This document shows, one piece after another, positions 10,414 through 18,720 of a DNA stretch of 64,000 nucleotides. Numbering within the stretch: position 1 is the stretch's first letter; each line of letters opens with the position of its first letter. Source of the stretch: Opitutus sp. GAS368. Lineage in GTDB: Bacteria > Verrucomicrobiota > Verrucomicrobiia > Opitutales > Opitutaceae. Both the position numbers and the translations under genes were made by a program. The notes beneath the pieces were generated by a model. The model was given only the letters and a program-made list of their open reading frames with translations, had not been told where the DNA came from and did not search any database. Where the stretch lies: contig NZ_LT629735.1 in assembly GCF_900104925.1 (NCBI RefSeq), forward strand, positions 3,579,001 through 3,643,000, read 5' to 3'.

Positions 10414-11973
10414 TCAGAAAAGTTTCCCCGCCGCGCGTTGCACGGCGGCGGCGATCTGTTCGCCGCGGACGAGGGCCAGCGCGGTCTGGACATCGTTGTG
10501 AAAGAGCCGGTCGGCCTGGGCGAAGGGGATGTAGCGGCGCACCTCGGCGAAGGCGGCCTCGACGCCCGGGCCGGACCGGAGCGGGCGCAGGAACTCGAGG
10601 CCCTGCGCCGAGCACATGAACTCGATGGCGAGCACGGTCTCGGTGTTCTTGACGACCTCAAGCAGCTTGGTGGCGCTGATCGAGCCCATCGAGACGTGGT
10701 CCTCCTGACCGAGCGAGGAGGGGATGGAGTCGACCGAGGCGGGGTGGGCGAAGACCTTGTTCTCCGAAACGAGCGCGGCGGCGGTGTATTGCGGGATCAT
10801 GAAGCCGGAGTTGAGGCCGGTGTCCTTCATGAGCAGGCGCGGCACCTTGAGGTCGCCGATGGTGTCGCCGTGGAGCAGCATGTAGATGCGCCGCTCGGCG
10901 ATGGAGGCGATCTCGGCGGTGGCGATGGCGAGGTAGTCGAGGATGAAGGCCAGCGGCTCGCCGTGGAAGTTGCCGCCGCTGACGACGTCGCCGTTCTCGA
11001 ACACGAGCGGGTTGTCCGTGGCGGAATTGATCTCGGTCTCGACGACGGCGCGGGCGTGTTCGATCGCGAGGCGGACGGCGCCGTGGACCTGCGGCACACA
11101 GCGGAGCGAGTAGGGATCCTGGACCTTCGCGCAGTCGGCGTGGGAGGGGAGGATCTTCGAGCCCTTGAGCAGCTGGCGGAGGTTCTTCGCCACGTCGATC
11201 TGGCCTTGGTGCGGCCGCGCGGCGTGGATGCGGGCGTCATAGGGGGCGGCGCTGCCGCGGGCGGCCTCGAGGGTCATCGCCGCGGCGATGTCGGCGGTGC
11301 GGGCGATGTTCTGGATGCGCAGCAGGCAGTGGACGGCGTAGGCCGACATGAACTGTGTGCCGTTGATGAGGCCGAGGCCTTCCTTGGACTGGAGCCGGAG
11401 CGGTTTCAGGCCGAGCAGCTTGAGGACCTTGGTCGCGGGCAAGCGCTTGCCCCGGTAATCCATCTCGCCGAGGCCGAGCAGAGGCAGGACCATGTGGGCC
11501 AGCGGCGCGAGGTCGCCCGAGGCGCCGAGCGAGCCCTTGGTGTAGACGATGGGCAGGGCGTCGGCGTTGTAGAAGCGGATGAGATAATCAACGACACGTT
11601 CCGTGACCCCCGAGAGGCCGACGGCGAGGCCGTTGACCTTGAGGAGCAGCATCAGGCGCACGATCTCGGCCGGCACCTCGTCGCCGACGCCAACGGCGTG
11701 GCTGAGGATCAGGTTTTCCTGGAGCTGCTCGATGTCGGCCGCGGGCACGCGCTGGTGGGCGAGAATGCCGAAACCGGTGTTGATGCCGTAGTGCGGCGCC
11801 GGGTCGTGCCGGAGCTGGTCCACCCGCCGGCGCGAGGCGCGGATGCGGGTGCGGGCGGCGGGCGTGAGGGTCAGGCGCTGGTCGCCGGCGAGGGCGGTGC
11901 GGAGGCGCCCTAACGTGAGGTTGCGGCCAGAAAGGGGAAGGGTTCCGGGCATGGGTAGGCTGCGGACCAGCAA
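10414..11973 (-). CDS. hutH: Histidine ammonia-lyase
   Basis: First step of histidine degradation: deaminates L-histidine to trans-urocanate. 519 residues. The Ala-Ser-Gly triad that cyclises to the MIO electrophile is in KGSLGASGDLAPLAHMVLPL (about 147-166); the flanking HYGINTGFG (about 62) and NGTQFMSAYAV (about 204) and NFHGEPLAF and QEDHVSMG (C-terminal half) are conserved family motifs. First gene of the minus-strand hut cluster, with hutU, hutG and hutI downstream, each separated by repeats; no hut regulator is seen. Confidence 0.96.
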   Translation of the reverse strand: MLVRSLPMPGTLPLSGRNLTLGRLRTALAGDQRLTLTPAARTRIRASRRRVDQLRHDPAPHYGINTGFGILAHQRVPAADIEQLQENLILSHAVGVGDEVPAEIVRLMLLLKVNGLAVGLSGVTERVVDYLIRFYNADALPIVYTKGSLGASGDLAPLAHMVLPLLGLGEMDYRGKRLPATKVLKLLGLKPLRLQSKEGLGLINGTQFMSAYAVHCLLRIQNIARTADIAAAMTLEAARGSAAPYDARIHAARPHQGQIDVAKNLRQLLKGSKILPSHADCAKVQDPYSLRCVPQVHGAVRLAIEHARAVVETEINSATDNPLVFENGDVVSGGNFHGEPLAFILDYLAIATAEIASIAERRIYMLLHGDTIGDLKVPRLLMKDTGLNSGFMIPQYTAAALVSENKVFAHPASVDSIPSSLGQEDHVSMGSISATKLLEVVKNTETVLAIEFMCSAQGLEFLRPLRSGPGVEAAFAEVRRYIPFAQADRLFHNDVQTALALVRGEQIAAAVQRAAGKLF

Positions 11974-12024
11974 AGCAGCCGGGCGAGATTTGAAAACTGT
12001 ATTCCGGCAGTTTAGGCCGGACGG

Positions 12025-12083
12025 GGTAGGGCGAGTCGTCTCGACGAGCCGCGCGCACGGCTCATCCGGCGGATTCGCCCTAC
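12025..12083. repeat. Palindromic repeat (gtagggcgagtcgtctcgacgag...attcgccctac)
   Basis: Ends gtagggcga and tcgccctac are complementary; inner cores gtcgtctcgacgag and gcgcgcacggctc are hairpin-like. Same outer family as 6127-6180. Confidence 0.65.
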
Positions 12084-12112
12084 AAAGAAAAAGCCCGCCG
12101 GTGCGGCGGGCT
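12084..12112 (-). terminator. Rho-independent terminator downstream of hpf
   Basis: On the minus strand AGCCCGCC-gcacc-GGCGGGCT followed by TTTTTCTTTG, about 50 nt past the hpf stop. Perfect 8-bp GC-rich stem and T-run. Confidence 0.8.
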
Positions 12113-12158
12113 GGATGCCGGGCGTAAAGCCCGACCTACAAAAATTGCCGGCGGAGGC

Positions 12159-12536
12159 TCAGATCGCCTTCGGCAGCGCGACGCCGTCAAATTCGACCGC
12201 GTGCGGATGGTTGCGCTTGTCCTTGTGCAGGCCGTGACGCTTGCGCAGACCCTGGTCGAGCTTGTCGACGAGCAGGTCGATGGCCTTGTAGCACTCGTCG
12301 GCCTCGACGGTCGCGTTGATGTCGGGGCCGTGGATGACAACGTGCCCCTTGGCGATGAATTTGTGCGCGTGATCATGCTTCGCGTCGCACTCCAGCTCGA
12401 CCTTCAGCCGCACAATGTGTCCCTCGTGCCGGAACAATCGCTCCATCTTCTCCCGGACGTGGGCTTTGAGGCCGGCGGTGAGTTCGAGATGGATGCCCGA
12501 GACGATGATTTCGTGCGGATTGTTGGCTTTGTTCAT
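12159..12536 (-). CDS. hpf: Ribosome hibernation promoting factor (short HPF/RaiA family)
   Basis: Binds the 30S decoding region and inactivates ribosomes in stationary phase or starvation. 125 residues with the S30AE-type beta-alpha-beta-alpha fold: EIIVSGIHLELTAGLKAHVREKMERLFRHEGHI and the later AKGHVVIHGPDINATVEADECYKAIDLL, recognisable in parts of that stretch; it lacks the long C-terminal dimerisation domain. The ATG at 12536 is preceded by a strong ribosome-binding site (aaggagaacc). Divergent from the rluA-like gene; terminator at 12112-12084. Confidence 0.9.
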   Translation of the reverse strand: MNKANNPHEIIVSGIHLELTAGLKAHVREKMERLFRHEGHIVRLKVELECDAKHDHAHKFIAKGHVVIHGPDINATVEADECYKAIDLLVDKLDQGLRKRHGLHKDKRNHPHAVEFDGVALPKAI

Positions 12537-12746
12537 GGTTCTCCTTATGGGTTAACGATACAAAATGCGCTGCGAATGATCTGCCTTCCGATGTTTTCCT
12601 TTTGTCGTCGCTGCCGTCCATGGGACCGGCGCGTGCCTGACTGGGAACAACCGCTTCATTCGACAGCCCAAATCACTACGCGGGTTGCCCGGGTTTGCAA
12701 TGCTTCTTGCCATAAATGACGGTAATAAATCTTTGAACGGAACAGC

Positions 12747-13586
12747 ATGACCCGTGCCTACGACGAATTTCCTCCGGCCACGCCGCCCTTGGTCGACCCG
12801 GGGGCCCTGCCCGGGTGGGTGCTGCTGGACGACGAGCGGCTGCTGGTGATCGACAAGCCCGGCTGGCTCGTGGTGCATCCATCGAAGAACGGCCCGTGGT
12901 CGAGCCTGGCCGGGGCGGTGCGCGAGGCGTTCAAGCCCGATGCCATCCGCTTCATCTACCGGCTGGATCGGGAGACTTCCGGGGTGATCATCCTGGCGAA
13001 GACGGAGGCCATGGGCGGGCGGCTGGGGAAGGCCGTCCTGCAGCGGAAAATCGGCAAACTTTACGTGACGCTGCTCGAGGGCGAACTCGCCGGGCCGGTC
13101 ACCGTCAACCAGCCGCTCGGGCCGGACCCGACGGCCAGCGTCACGGTGAAATCGCGGGTCGTCCCGGCCGGTTCGCCGGGCGCGCAGGAAGCCGAGACCG
13201 TATTCCATCCGCTGGTCGCGCGCGGCGGTTTCACGCTGGCCGGCGTGGAATTGCTCACGGGCCGCAAGCACCAGATCCGGGCGCATGCGGAGTGGCTGCA
13301 GCACCGGGTCGTGGGGGACAAGCTCTACGGGCCCGATCCCGGTCTCTACCTGGAGTTTGCGACGCAGGGCTGGACCGAGCGCCACTCGGCACTGCTGCCG
13401 CTCACGCGCCAGGCGCTGCATTGCGCGGCCATCGACCTGCGGCCGACGGGGCTGGATTACCTGCTGCGGGCGCCGTGGCCGGAGGACCTGGCGAAATTCG
13501 GCGAGCGCCGGATGCACCTGCCGGCCGACGAGGCGCAGCGCCTGATCGACGCGTTCGTGGCGGAGAAGATGCCGGTCGCAAGGTAG
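12747..13586 (+). CDS. RluA-family RNA pseudouridine synthase
   Basis: Isomerises uridine to pseudouridine in rRNA or tRNA; the exact target cannot be told from the sequence. 279 residues. Family motifs: LLVIDKPGWLVVHPS (about 32), IRFIYRLDRETSGVIILAKT (about 70-89; RLDRETSG carries the catalytic Asp), and the C-terminal GVELLTGRKHQIRAHAEWLQHRVVGD (about 165-190). No S4 domain is seen ahead of the catalytic core. The stop codon TAG at 13584-13586 is the first part of a palindromic repeat. Confidence 0.9.
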   Translation: MTRAYDEFPPATPPLVDPGALPGWVLLDDERLLVIDKPGWLVVHPSKNGPWSSLAGAVREAFKPDAIRFIYRLDRETSGVIILAKTEAMGGRLGKAVLQRKIGKLYVTLLEGELAGPVTVNQPLGPDPTASVTVKSRVVPAGSPGAQEAETVFHPLVARGGFTLAGVELLTGRKHQIRAHAEWLQHRVVGDKLYGPDPGLYLEFATQGWTERHSALLPLTRQALHCAAIDLRPTGLDYLLRAPWPEDLAKFGERRMHLPADEAQRLIDAFVAEKMPVAR

Positions 13587-13637
13587 GGCGCGGACTCCGT
13601 TCCGCGCCTCGGCGGTGAGCGGAGTCACCGCCCTACC
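13582..13637. repeat. Palindromic repeat shared by the ends of two convergent genes
   Basis: Starts ggtagggcgcggactccg, ends gtcaccgccctacc; outer arms are complementary. It contains the rluA-like stop (13584-13586) and the stop of the convergent M14 peptidase gene (13633-13635), so the two genes end within one repeat that could serve as a bidirectional terminator-like hairpin. Confidence 0.7.
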
Positions 13638-14385
13638 TTAGGAACTCTTCAATCGCCGCCCGCAGCACCGCCGCCTGCGTCGTGATGCGCTGCTCAAGCG
13701 GTTGGGCCGAGGCGGTCTCGATGGTGTAGTCGAGCGTGCTGTGCTTGTAGGCGAGGTAAAGGGCCTCGGGCCACGTGTCGCGCAGCAGCGGGTCGCTCAC
13801 CGGCCGGAGGATGCCCGGCTCGGCGATTTCGCGGCCGTCGATCACCGCGGCGGCTTCGATGGGACTGTGCGCCCGCGCGGCGGCGAGCATGGCGGGCGCA
13901 AGCGTCGGGTGCTGGCCGAGGTTCAGCTCGTAAAGATAAAAACCCTGCGCCTCCCAATCCTCGTGGGCACAGATGACGAGGTCAAAGCGCGGCTGGCGCT
14001 GCAGCCAGGTCACGTGGGCCTGGACCTCGGTGGCGCGCAGCGACTTGTAGTCGCGGTTGAGGTCGACGCCGGCGAAGTTTTCGCGCGTGCGCCGGGTGAA
14101 GCCGGTGGGATTGAGCAACGGGCAGAGGAACCACGTGCAGCGCGTGTCGAAGAAACCCGCTTCCAGCAAACGCAGCAGGGCCCAAGGTGGTGCGGGCTCG
14201 TCGCCATGCATGCCGGTGGAGAGATAGACCCGCGGGTGGCGGCCCGGCGTTCGCTTGGTGTAGGCGAGAAGCGGGTAACCGTTGATCTCCCCATACTGGT
14301 GCGCCGCGAAGCCGGTGGTCTTGGCCGCGGCGGCAAAACGCGGACTGAATTCGGCCGGGTCGAGCGGCAGGGCGGGAGGACTCAT
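13633..14385 (-). CDS. M14-family zinc carboxypeptidase-like protein
   Basis: Predicted zinc amidohydrolase of the carboxypeptidase/succinylglutamate-desuccinylase superfamily; substrate unknown. 250 residues, cytoplasmic (no signal peptide). Zinc ligands are in STGMHGDEPAPPW (His and Glu, about 38-46) and VICAHEDWEAQGFYLYEL (third His, about 117); LNPTGFTRRTRENFAGVDLNRDYK holds the substrate-carboxylate arginines and the family DLNRD motif. The last residues run into a palindromic repeat. Possible roles are peptidoglycan or amino-acid conjugate hydrolysis, which the sequence does not decide. Confidence 0.82.
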   Translation of the reverse strand: MSPPALPLDPAEFSPRFAAAAKTTGFAAHQYGEINGYPLLAYTKRTPGRHPRVYLSTGMHGDEPAPPWALLRLLEAGFFDTRCTWFLCPLLNPTGFTRRTRENFAGVDLNRDYKSLRATEVQAHVTWLQRQPRFDLVICAHEDWEAQGFYLYELNLGQHPTLAPAMLAAARAHSPIEAAAVIDGREIAEPGILRPVSDPLLRDTWPEALYLAYKHSTLDYTIETASAQPLEQRITTQAAVLRAAIEEFLR

Positions 14386-14444
14386 GGGAATTTTTCGCAG
14401 ATTGCGCGGATGTTGGCGGATAACAAGTCCAGCCCAGGTTATTT

Positions 14445-14560
14445 ATTGCCACAAAGAGGCACAAAAATTGATTGGTCCTGCCTGCCTGGATTTTCCGTGC
14501 GCCTATAGGCGCCTTGGGCGATGCATCTGCCGTCGATTTTTGGGCCTTTTCGTGGCTAAA
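14445..14560. repeat. Intergenic inverted repeat, relative of 7420-7530
   Basis: Contains ttgccacaaagaggcacaaaa and, 50 nt later, gcgcctataggcgcc, then ttttgggccttttcgtggctaa. The central palindrome is identical to that at 7420-7530. Lies in the M14-gltX spacer, which holds no other recognised signal. Confidence 0.6.
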
Positions 14561-14631
14561 CCTGCCTTGGATTCCCTTCCGGGTCAGGCTTTGACAGGGT
14601 CCACGGCTTTCTTCTAGCTGCCGTTTCTCTC

Positions 14632-16026
14632 ATGTCCAATGTTCGTGTCCGTTTCGCGCCCAGTCCCACGGGCTTCTTCCACATCGGCAGCGCCCGCACG
14701 GCGCTGTTCAACTGGCTCTACGCCCGGCATACCGGGGGCACGTTCATCCTGCGGATCGAGGACACGGACCAGGCCCGCAACAGCGAACAGTTTCTCAAGC
14801 TCATCTACGACAGCCTGACCTGGCTGGGCCTGGACTGGGACGAGGGCCCGAACGCGAACGGCGTCGGCGAACGCGGCAACTATGGCCCGTATCGCCAGAG
14901 CCAACGCGGCGAAATCTACCAACGCTACAAGCAGAAGCTGCTCGATTCCGGCCGGGCCTACGAGAAGGACGGCGCCATCTGGTTCAAGCTGCTGGGCGAG
15001 CGCTACAAGGTCTTCGACGACCACCGCAAGAAAGAGGTCGAGAAGGTCAAGTCCGCGCCGGTCGTCATCGACGACCAGATCCGGGGCAAGGTCGAGCGCC
15101 AGGAGGACGAGGATTTCGTCATCTTCCGCTCGGACGGCAACCCCGTGTTTCACTTCGTGAACGTCGTCGACGACATCGAGATGAAGGTCTCGCACATCAT
15201 CCGCGGCGAGGACCACCTGTCCAACACGAGCAAGCACGTGCGGCTCTACGAGGGCTTCGGCGTCACGGCGCCGGTGTTCGCCCACATCCCGCTCATCCTG
15301 AAGTCGCCCGAGATGGGGCAGGGGAAAATGAGCAAGCGCGACAAGGGCGCCCTGATCGAGGAATACCAGCAGCGTCATTTCCTGCCCGAGGCGCTGGTGA
15401 ACTACCTGTCGCTGCTCGGCTGGAACCCGGGCGACGACCGCGAGAAAATGCCGGTTGCGGAGATCGTGAAACTCTTCGACCTGCCGGCCGTGAATCAGTC
15501 CAACGCCAAGTTCGACGGCAGGAAGCTCGCGAACATGAACATGACCTACCTGCTGGAGCAACCGGCGGACCGGTTCGTGGCTCTCGCGAAAAACTTTTTC
15601 GCCCAGCAGCCCAACGGAGCGGCGGTGATGGCCAACGAGGCCTATTTCCGGGAGATCATGTTGCTGGCCCAGCCGAAGATCAAATCGATCGACGAACTCG
15701 GCGCCTACACGGGCTATTTCTTCACGGAGGATTTCCCGATCGACGCCAAGGTGAAGGAGAAGGTCATGGCCAAGGGCGACCCCAAGGCCCGGTTGGCCGA
15801 GTTGATCGCCGCCCTGCCGGCGATGGACTTCTCCACGGATGCGACGGTCGAGGCCGGCATCAAGTCTCTCGCCGAAGGCAAGGGCCTCGGCTTCGGCGAC
15901 TACCAGGCCGGGGCACGACTGGCGGTGTCCGGCACCAACGCCGGCCCGAGCATCACCGCCATGTTCCGCGTGCTGGGCAAGGAGCGCGTGACAGCCCGCC
16001 TGCAGCGATTCCTGGCTTCCGTCTGA
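14632..16026 (+). CDS. gltX: Glutamyl-tRNA synthetase
   Basis: Class I aminoacyl-tRNA synthetase charging tRNA-Glu. 464 residues, usual length. The N-terminal [19 protein letters not shown] contains the HIGH-type motif (HIGS, about 17-20); [13 protein letters not shown] follows; the second signature is [12 protein letters not shown] (KMSKR, about 236-240). The C-terminal helical domain continues to residue 464. The second synthetase, glnS, lies 0.6 kb downstream on the other strand, so this organism has a discrete GlnRS. Confidence 0.97.
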   Translation: MSNVRVRFAPSPTGFFHIGSARTALFNWLYARHTGGTFILRIEDTDQARNSEQFLKLIYDSLTWLGLDWDEGPNANGVGERGNYGPYRQSQRGEIYQRYKQKLLDSGRAYEKDGAIWFKLLGERYKVFDDHRKKEVEKVKSAPVVIDDQIRGKVERQEDEDFVIFRSDGNPVFHFVNVVDDIEMKVSHIIRGEDHLSNTSKHVRLYEGFGVTAPVFAHIPLILKSPEMGQGKMSKRDKGALIEEYQQRHFLPEALVNYLSLLGWNPGDDREKMPVAEIVKLFDLPAVNQSNAKFDGRKLANMNMTYLLEQPADRFVALAKNFFAQQPNGAAVMANEAYFREIMLLAQPKIKSIDELGAYTGYFFTEDFPIDAKVKEKVMAKGDPKARLAELIAALPAMDFSTDATVEAGIKSLAEGKGLGFGDYQAGARLAVSGTNAGPSITAMFRVLGKERVTARLQRFLASV

Positions 16027-16093
16027 GTGCCGGCTGCCGGCGCTTGGCCCCGTGCTTTGGCCGCACTCTGGCCACACTTCCGCTTCAGATCCG

Positions 16094-16166
16094 CCGTAGA
16101 GCCTTCGGCTCCACTAGGGCTGCTCTTCGGCTCTCCAATGGCTATCCTTCGGCTCTCCTTGCCCTA
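16094..16166. repeat. Degenerate direct repeat (cttcggctct)
   Basis: The decamer cttcggctcy occurs three to four times (agccttcggctccac, gctcttcggctctcc, atccttcggctctcc) in the 258-bp spacer between gltX and the lysine-rich gene. No open frame with credible features is seen in the spacer. Confidence 0.5.
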
Positions 16167-16284
16167 TCCTGGCGCGTGGCTTCGGGAGCTGCCAGCCGCG
16201 GGCGGCTTGGCTGGCCTTGGGCGCGAATAGCCTTGTAACCGCGCCGGCGCCGAACCGTCTTTGTTTTCATCCATTTTGCAAGCC

Positions 16285-16476
16285 ATGAAACACACCCTGC
16301 GCTATTGCTTTGTCCTCCTCGCCCTGGCCACCACCGGCCTGTTCGCCGAGGCCGCCACCGAGCCGGTCACGGCTCCCGCCACCGGCCACCACAAGACCCT
16401 CAAGGTCGCCAAGAAGGGCGGCAAGAAAGGGGCCCACAAGAAGCACAAAAAGCACAAGAAGAAGGCCGCCAAGTAA
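16285..16476 (+). CDS. Secreted lysine/histidine-rich micro-protein
   Basis: Unrecognised 63-residue protein. The ATG at 16285 opens a clear signal peptide (KHTLRYCFVLLALATTGLF, cleavage likely after AEA near residue 23), then a short Thr/Pro/Ala linker, and a tail from about residue 35 made almost only of Lys, His, Gly and Ala with KKH repeats. The mature peptide would be about 40 residues and extremely basic, outside the cytoplasmic membrane. A strong rho-independent terminator 20 nt after the stop supports an independent transcription unit. Possible roles, all inference: binding acidic exopolysaccharide, LPS, nucleic acid or metal. Confidence 0.75.
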   Translation: MKHTLRYCFVLLALATTGLFAEAATEPVTAPATGHHKTLKVAKKGGKKGAHKKHKKHKKKAAK

Positions 16477-16495
16477 CCGGGCCCTTCGCTCATCC

Positions 16496-16527
16496 AGCCC
16501 GCGCGATCCGCGCGGGCTTTTTATTTT
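16496..16527 (+). terminator. Rho-independent terminator of the lysine-rich gene
   Basis: AGCCCGCGCG-atc-CGCGCGGGCT, a perfect 10-bp stem with a 3-nt loop, followed by ttttattttgg. Confidence 0.9.
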
Positions 16528-16561
16528 GGAGGCGCGAGCATCAGTCTCGCAATACTCCGGG

Positions 16562-16612
16562 GGAGGGCCGGTCTCCGCACCGGCCGCGGCTGGTCCGGAG
16601 ACCAGCCCTCCG
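16562..16612. repeat. Palindromic repeat (ggagggccggtctccgcaccggcc...accagccctcc)
   Basis: Outer arms ggaggg/ccctcc and inner arms ccggtctccgcaccgg and ctggtccggagaccag form hairpins. Related sequence occurs inside dus at about 56950-57000 (gtccggagacc). Confidence 0.6.
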
Positions 16613-16655
16613 TCTGCAAACCATGAAGCGGCCCGCCGGACGCGGGCCCTCCAGA

Positions 16656-18479
16656 TCATTTTGCCCAGGTGTCCTTGAGCGAGATGGTCCGGTTGAAGAC
16701 GAGGCGCGGTCCGCCGGCGAGCGGCGACCCTACATTGCTATCCTTTGGATCGAGCGCGAAGTAGCCGAGGCGCTCGAACTGGTAGCGGTCCTCCAGCTGC
16801 GCCGTGGCGAGCGAGGCCTCGAGTTTGGCGGTGACAACCTCGAGTGACTTCGGGTTCACGACCTTCAGGAAGTCCTCCTCGGCCGCGGGTTCAGACACGG
16901 TGAAAAGGCGGTCGTAGAGTCGCACCTCGGCCTCGAGGCAGTGGCTGGCGCTGACCCAATGGATGGTGCCCTTGACCTTCTTGTCGGCGTTGGGCTGGCC
17001 GTGCCGCGTGTCGAGCTGGGCCGTGCAGCGGATCTCGGTAATCACGCCGGTGGCGTCCTTCACGAGTTCGTCGCACTTGATGATGCAGGCGTATTTGAGA
17101 CGCACCTCACCGCCCGGCTTCAGGCGGAAATATTTCGGCGGCGGCACCTCGGCAAAGTCATCGGTCTCGATGAACACCTCGCGGGTGAGGGCGAGGGGGC
17201 GCGTCGTGGGATTCTCGTCCTGTGGGTTGTTCGTTGCCGTGCACTCGATGACTTCACCGGCGGCCAGGTTGGTGAGCACAAGCTTGAGCGGCTTGAGGAC
17301 GGCGAGGCGGCGGGCCGCTGCGGCGTTGAGTTCCTCACGGACGGCGTGCTCGAACACGGCGATCTCGGTGACGCTGTTGAAGGTCGTGACGCCGACGCCG
17401 ATGACAAACTTGCGCAGGGCGCTGGCCGGGATGCCGCGACGCCGAAGACCCGAGATCGTGGGCAGGCGCGGGTCGTCCCAGCCGGTGACCACCTTTTCCT
17501 GCACGAGGCGCAGGATGTTCCGTTTGCTCAGGAGGGTGTAGGTGGGTACCAGCTTGGCGAATTCGTATTGGTGCGGCAGCGGGCGCGGCAGGCCGAGGTT
17601 CTCGAGGATCCAGTCGTAGAGCGCGCGATGCGGGACGAACTCCAGCGAGCATAGGCTGTGGCTGACACCCTCGAGGTAATCGCTGAGGCAGTGGGCGTAG
17701 TCGTAGAGCGGATAGAGGCAATGGTTGCCCGCGTGGTAGTGCGCGATGTGACGGATGCGGTAGAGCAGTGGGTCGCGCAGCCACATGTTGGGCGATGCCA
17801 TGTCGATCTTGCTGCGCAGCGAGCGCGCGCCGTCGGGAAACTCGCCGGCCTTCATGCGCTGGAACAGGTCGAGGTTCTCCGCGACGCTTCGGTGGCGGAA
17901 AGGCGAGTCGCGGCCGGGCTTGTCGGGCGCGCCGCGGTATTTTTCCGTATCCTCGGCGCTCAGGTCGCATACGTAGGCCTTGCCGCGCCGGATGAGTTCG
18001 AGGGCGTATTCGTAAAGCGTGTCGAAGTAATCACTGGCGAAGAACGGCTCGGCAGACGCCGAGCCAGTTGAGAGCTGAGAGCTGAGAGTTGAGGGATCGA
18101 CCGGTCCGAGATAGTAATCCGGCTGGCCGTTGCTGGTGACCTGGGCGGGATGTGCGCCCTTGGGTTTGAAACCGAGGCAGTGGTCGGCCCAGCCCTCGAT
18201 CAGCCAGCGCACGTCGCGGGTGATGGACTCGACATATTCGACCTCCTCCTTGGCCGGGTTGGTGTCGTCGAAGCGCAGGTTGCACATGCCGCCGTGCTCG
18301 CGGGCGATGCCGAAGTTCAGGCAGATGGACTTGGCGTGGCCGATGTGCAGGTAACCGTTGGGCTCCGGCGGAAAGCGCGTGACGATCTTCGCGTAGCGCT
18401 TCTCGGCGACATGGCCCGCGACGATATCGCGGATGAAGTCACTGGGCGCAGGCGCGGGTGTGGTGTGGTCGACGGACAT
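16656..18479 (-). CDS. glnS: Glutaminyl-tRNA synthetase
   Basis: Class I synthetase charging tRNA-Gln directly. 607 residues. HIGH motif in FPPEPNGYLHIGHAKSICLN (about 41-60), CNLRFDDTNPAKEEVEYVESI (about 66), and a KMSKS-type LLSKRNILRLV (about 318). The C-terminal beta-barrel anticodon-binding domains continue to the end. Compared with E. coli GlnRS there are roughly 45 extra residues before ASDYFDTLYEYALEL; part of this (TLSSQLSTG, residues about 130-139) is translated from a ctcaactctcagctc repeat at 18063-18094. Reading frame is intact. Confidence 0.95.
   Translation of the reverse strand: MSVDHTTPAPAPSDFIRDIVAGHVAEKRYAKIVTRFPPEPNGYLHIGHAKSICLNFGIAREHGGMCNLRFDDTNPAKEEVEYVESITRDVRWLIEGWADHCLGFKPKGAHPAQVTSNGQPDYYLGPVDPSTLSSQLSTGSASAEPFFASDYFDTLYEYALELIRRGKAYVCDLSAEDTEKYRGAPDKPGRDSPFRHRSVAENLDLFQRMKAGEFPDGARSLRSKIDMASPNMWLRDPLLYRIRHIAHYHAGNHCLYPLYDYAHCLSDYLEGVSHSLCSLEFVPHRALYDWILENLGLPRPLPHQYEFAKLVPTYTLLSKRNILRLVQEKVVTGWDDPRLPTISGLRRRGIPASALRKFVIGVGVTTFNSVTEIAVFEHAVREELNAAAARRLAVLKPLKLVLTNLAAGEVIECTATNNPQDENPTTRPLALTREVFIETDDFAEVPPPKYFRLKPGGEVRLKYACIIKCDELVKDATGVITEIRCTAQLDTRHGQPNADKKVKGTIHWVSASHCLEAEVRLYDRLFTVSEPAAEEDFLKVVNPKSLEVVTAKLEASLATAQLEDRYQFERLGYFALDPKDSNVGSPLAGGPRLVFNRTISLKDTWAK
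18063..18094. repeat. Simple repeat (agagctgagagctgagagttgag) inside glnS
   Basis: Three tandem copies of a 7-8 nt unit (gagagctga) within the coding sequence; on the coding strand it reads ctcaactctcagctctcaactgg and adds a Ser/Leu/Gln-rich loop without breaking the frame. Confidence 0.75.
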
Positions 18480-18574
18480 TCCTCCCCAAGAAGGGGAATC
18501 GGCCGGCGCAAGGCAATGACGCAGTTATTCCCCGTGGGTCCAATACCTCGGAGCTTGCTCCGGCTTGATCGGAA

Positions 18575-18654
18575 TGTAGGAGCCTGCTTGCAGGCGATTC
18601 GGAACGCCCGCCCCCCGGACCAACCGCGGAATCGCCTACAAGCAGGCTCCTACA
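18575..18654. repeat. Palindromic repeat (tgtaggagcctgcttgcaggcgatt...tcctaca)
   Basis: Arms tgtaggagcctgcttgcaggcgattc and gaatcgcctacaagcaggctcctaca are near-perfect complements around a variable 28-nt centre. A second copy is at 41445-41523. Confidence 0.85.
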
Positions 18655-18690
18655 AAAATGAAAGGAAACGGGCATGGTGGGTTTGATCAA

Positions 18691-18720
18691 ATGCCCCGGG
18701 GCTTGCCCCGGGGATCTTTA
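18691..18720. repeat. Short palindromic repeat (atgccccggggcttgccccggggatctt)
   Basis: ccccggggcttgccccgggg core; an almost identical copy is at 50701-50731. It overlaps the last codons/stop of the minus-strand gene that ends at 18718. Confidence 0.75.

Noticed and set aside
12550-12746. Sigma-54-like motif on the minus strand upstream of hpf (TGGCAA...TTGCA, near 12700)
   Set aside because: The GG-to-GC distance is 13 rather than 12 bp and the -24 box lacks its final C.
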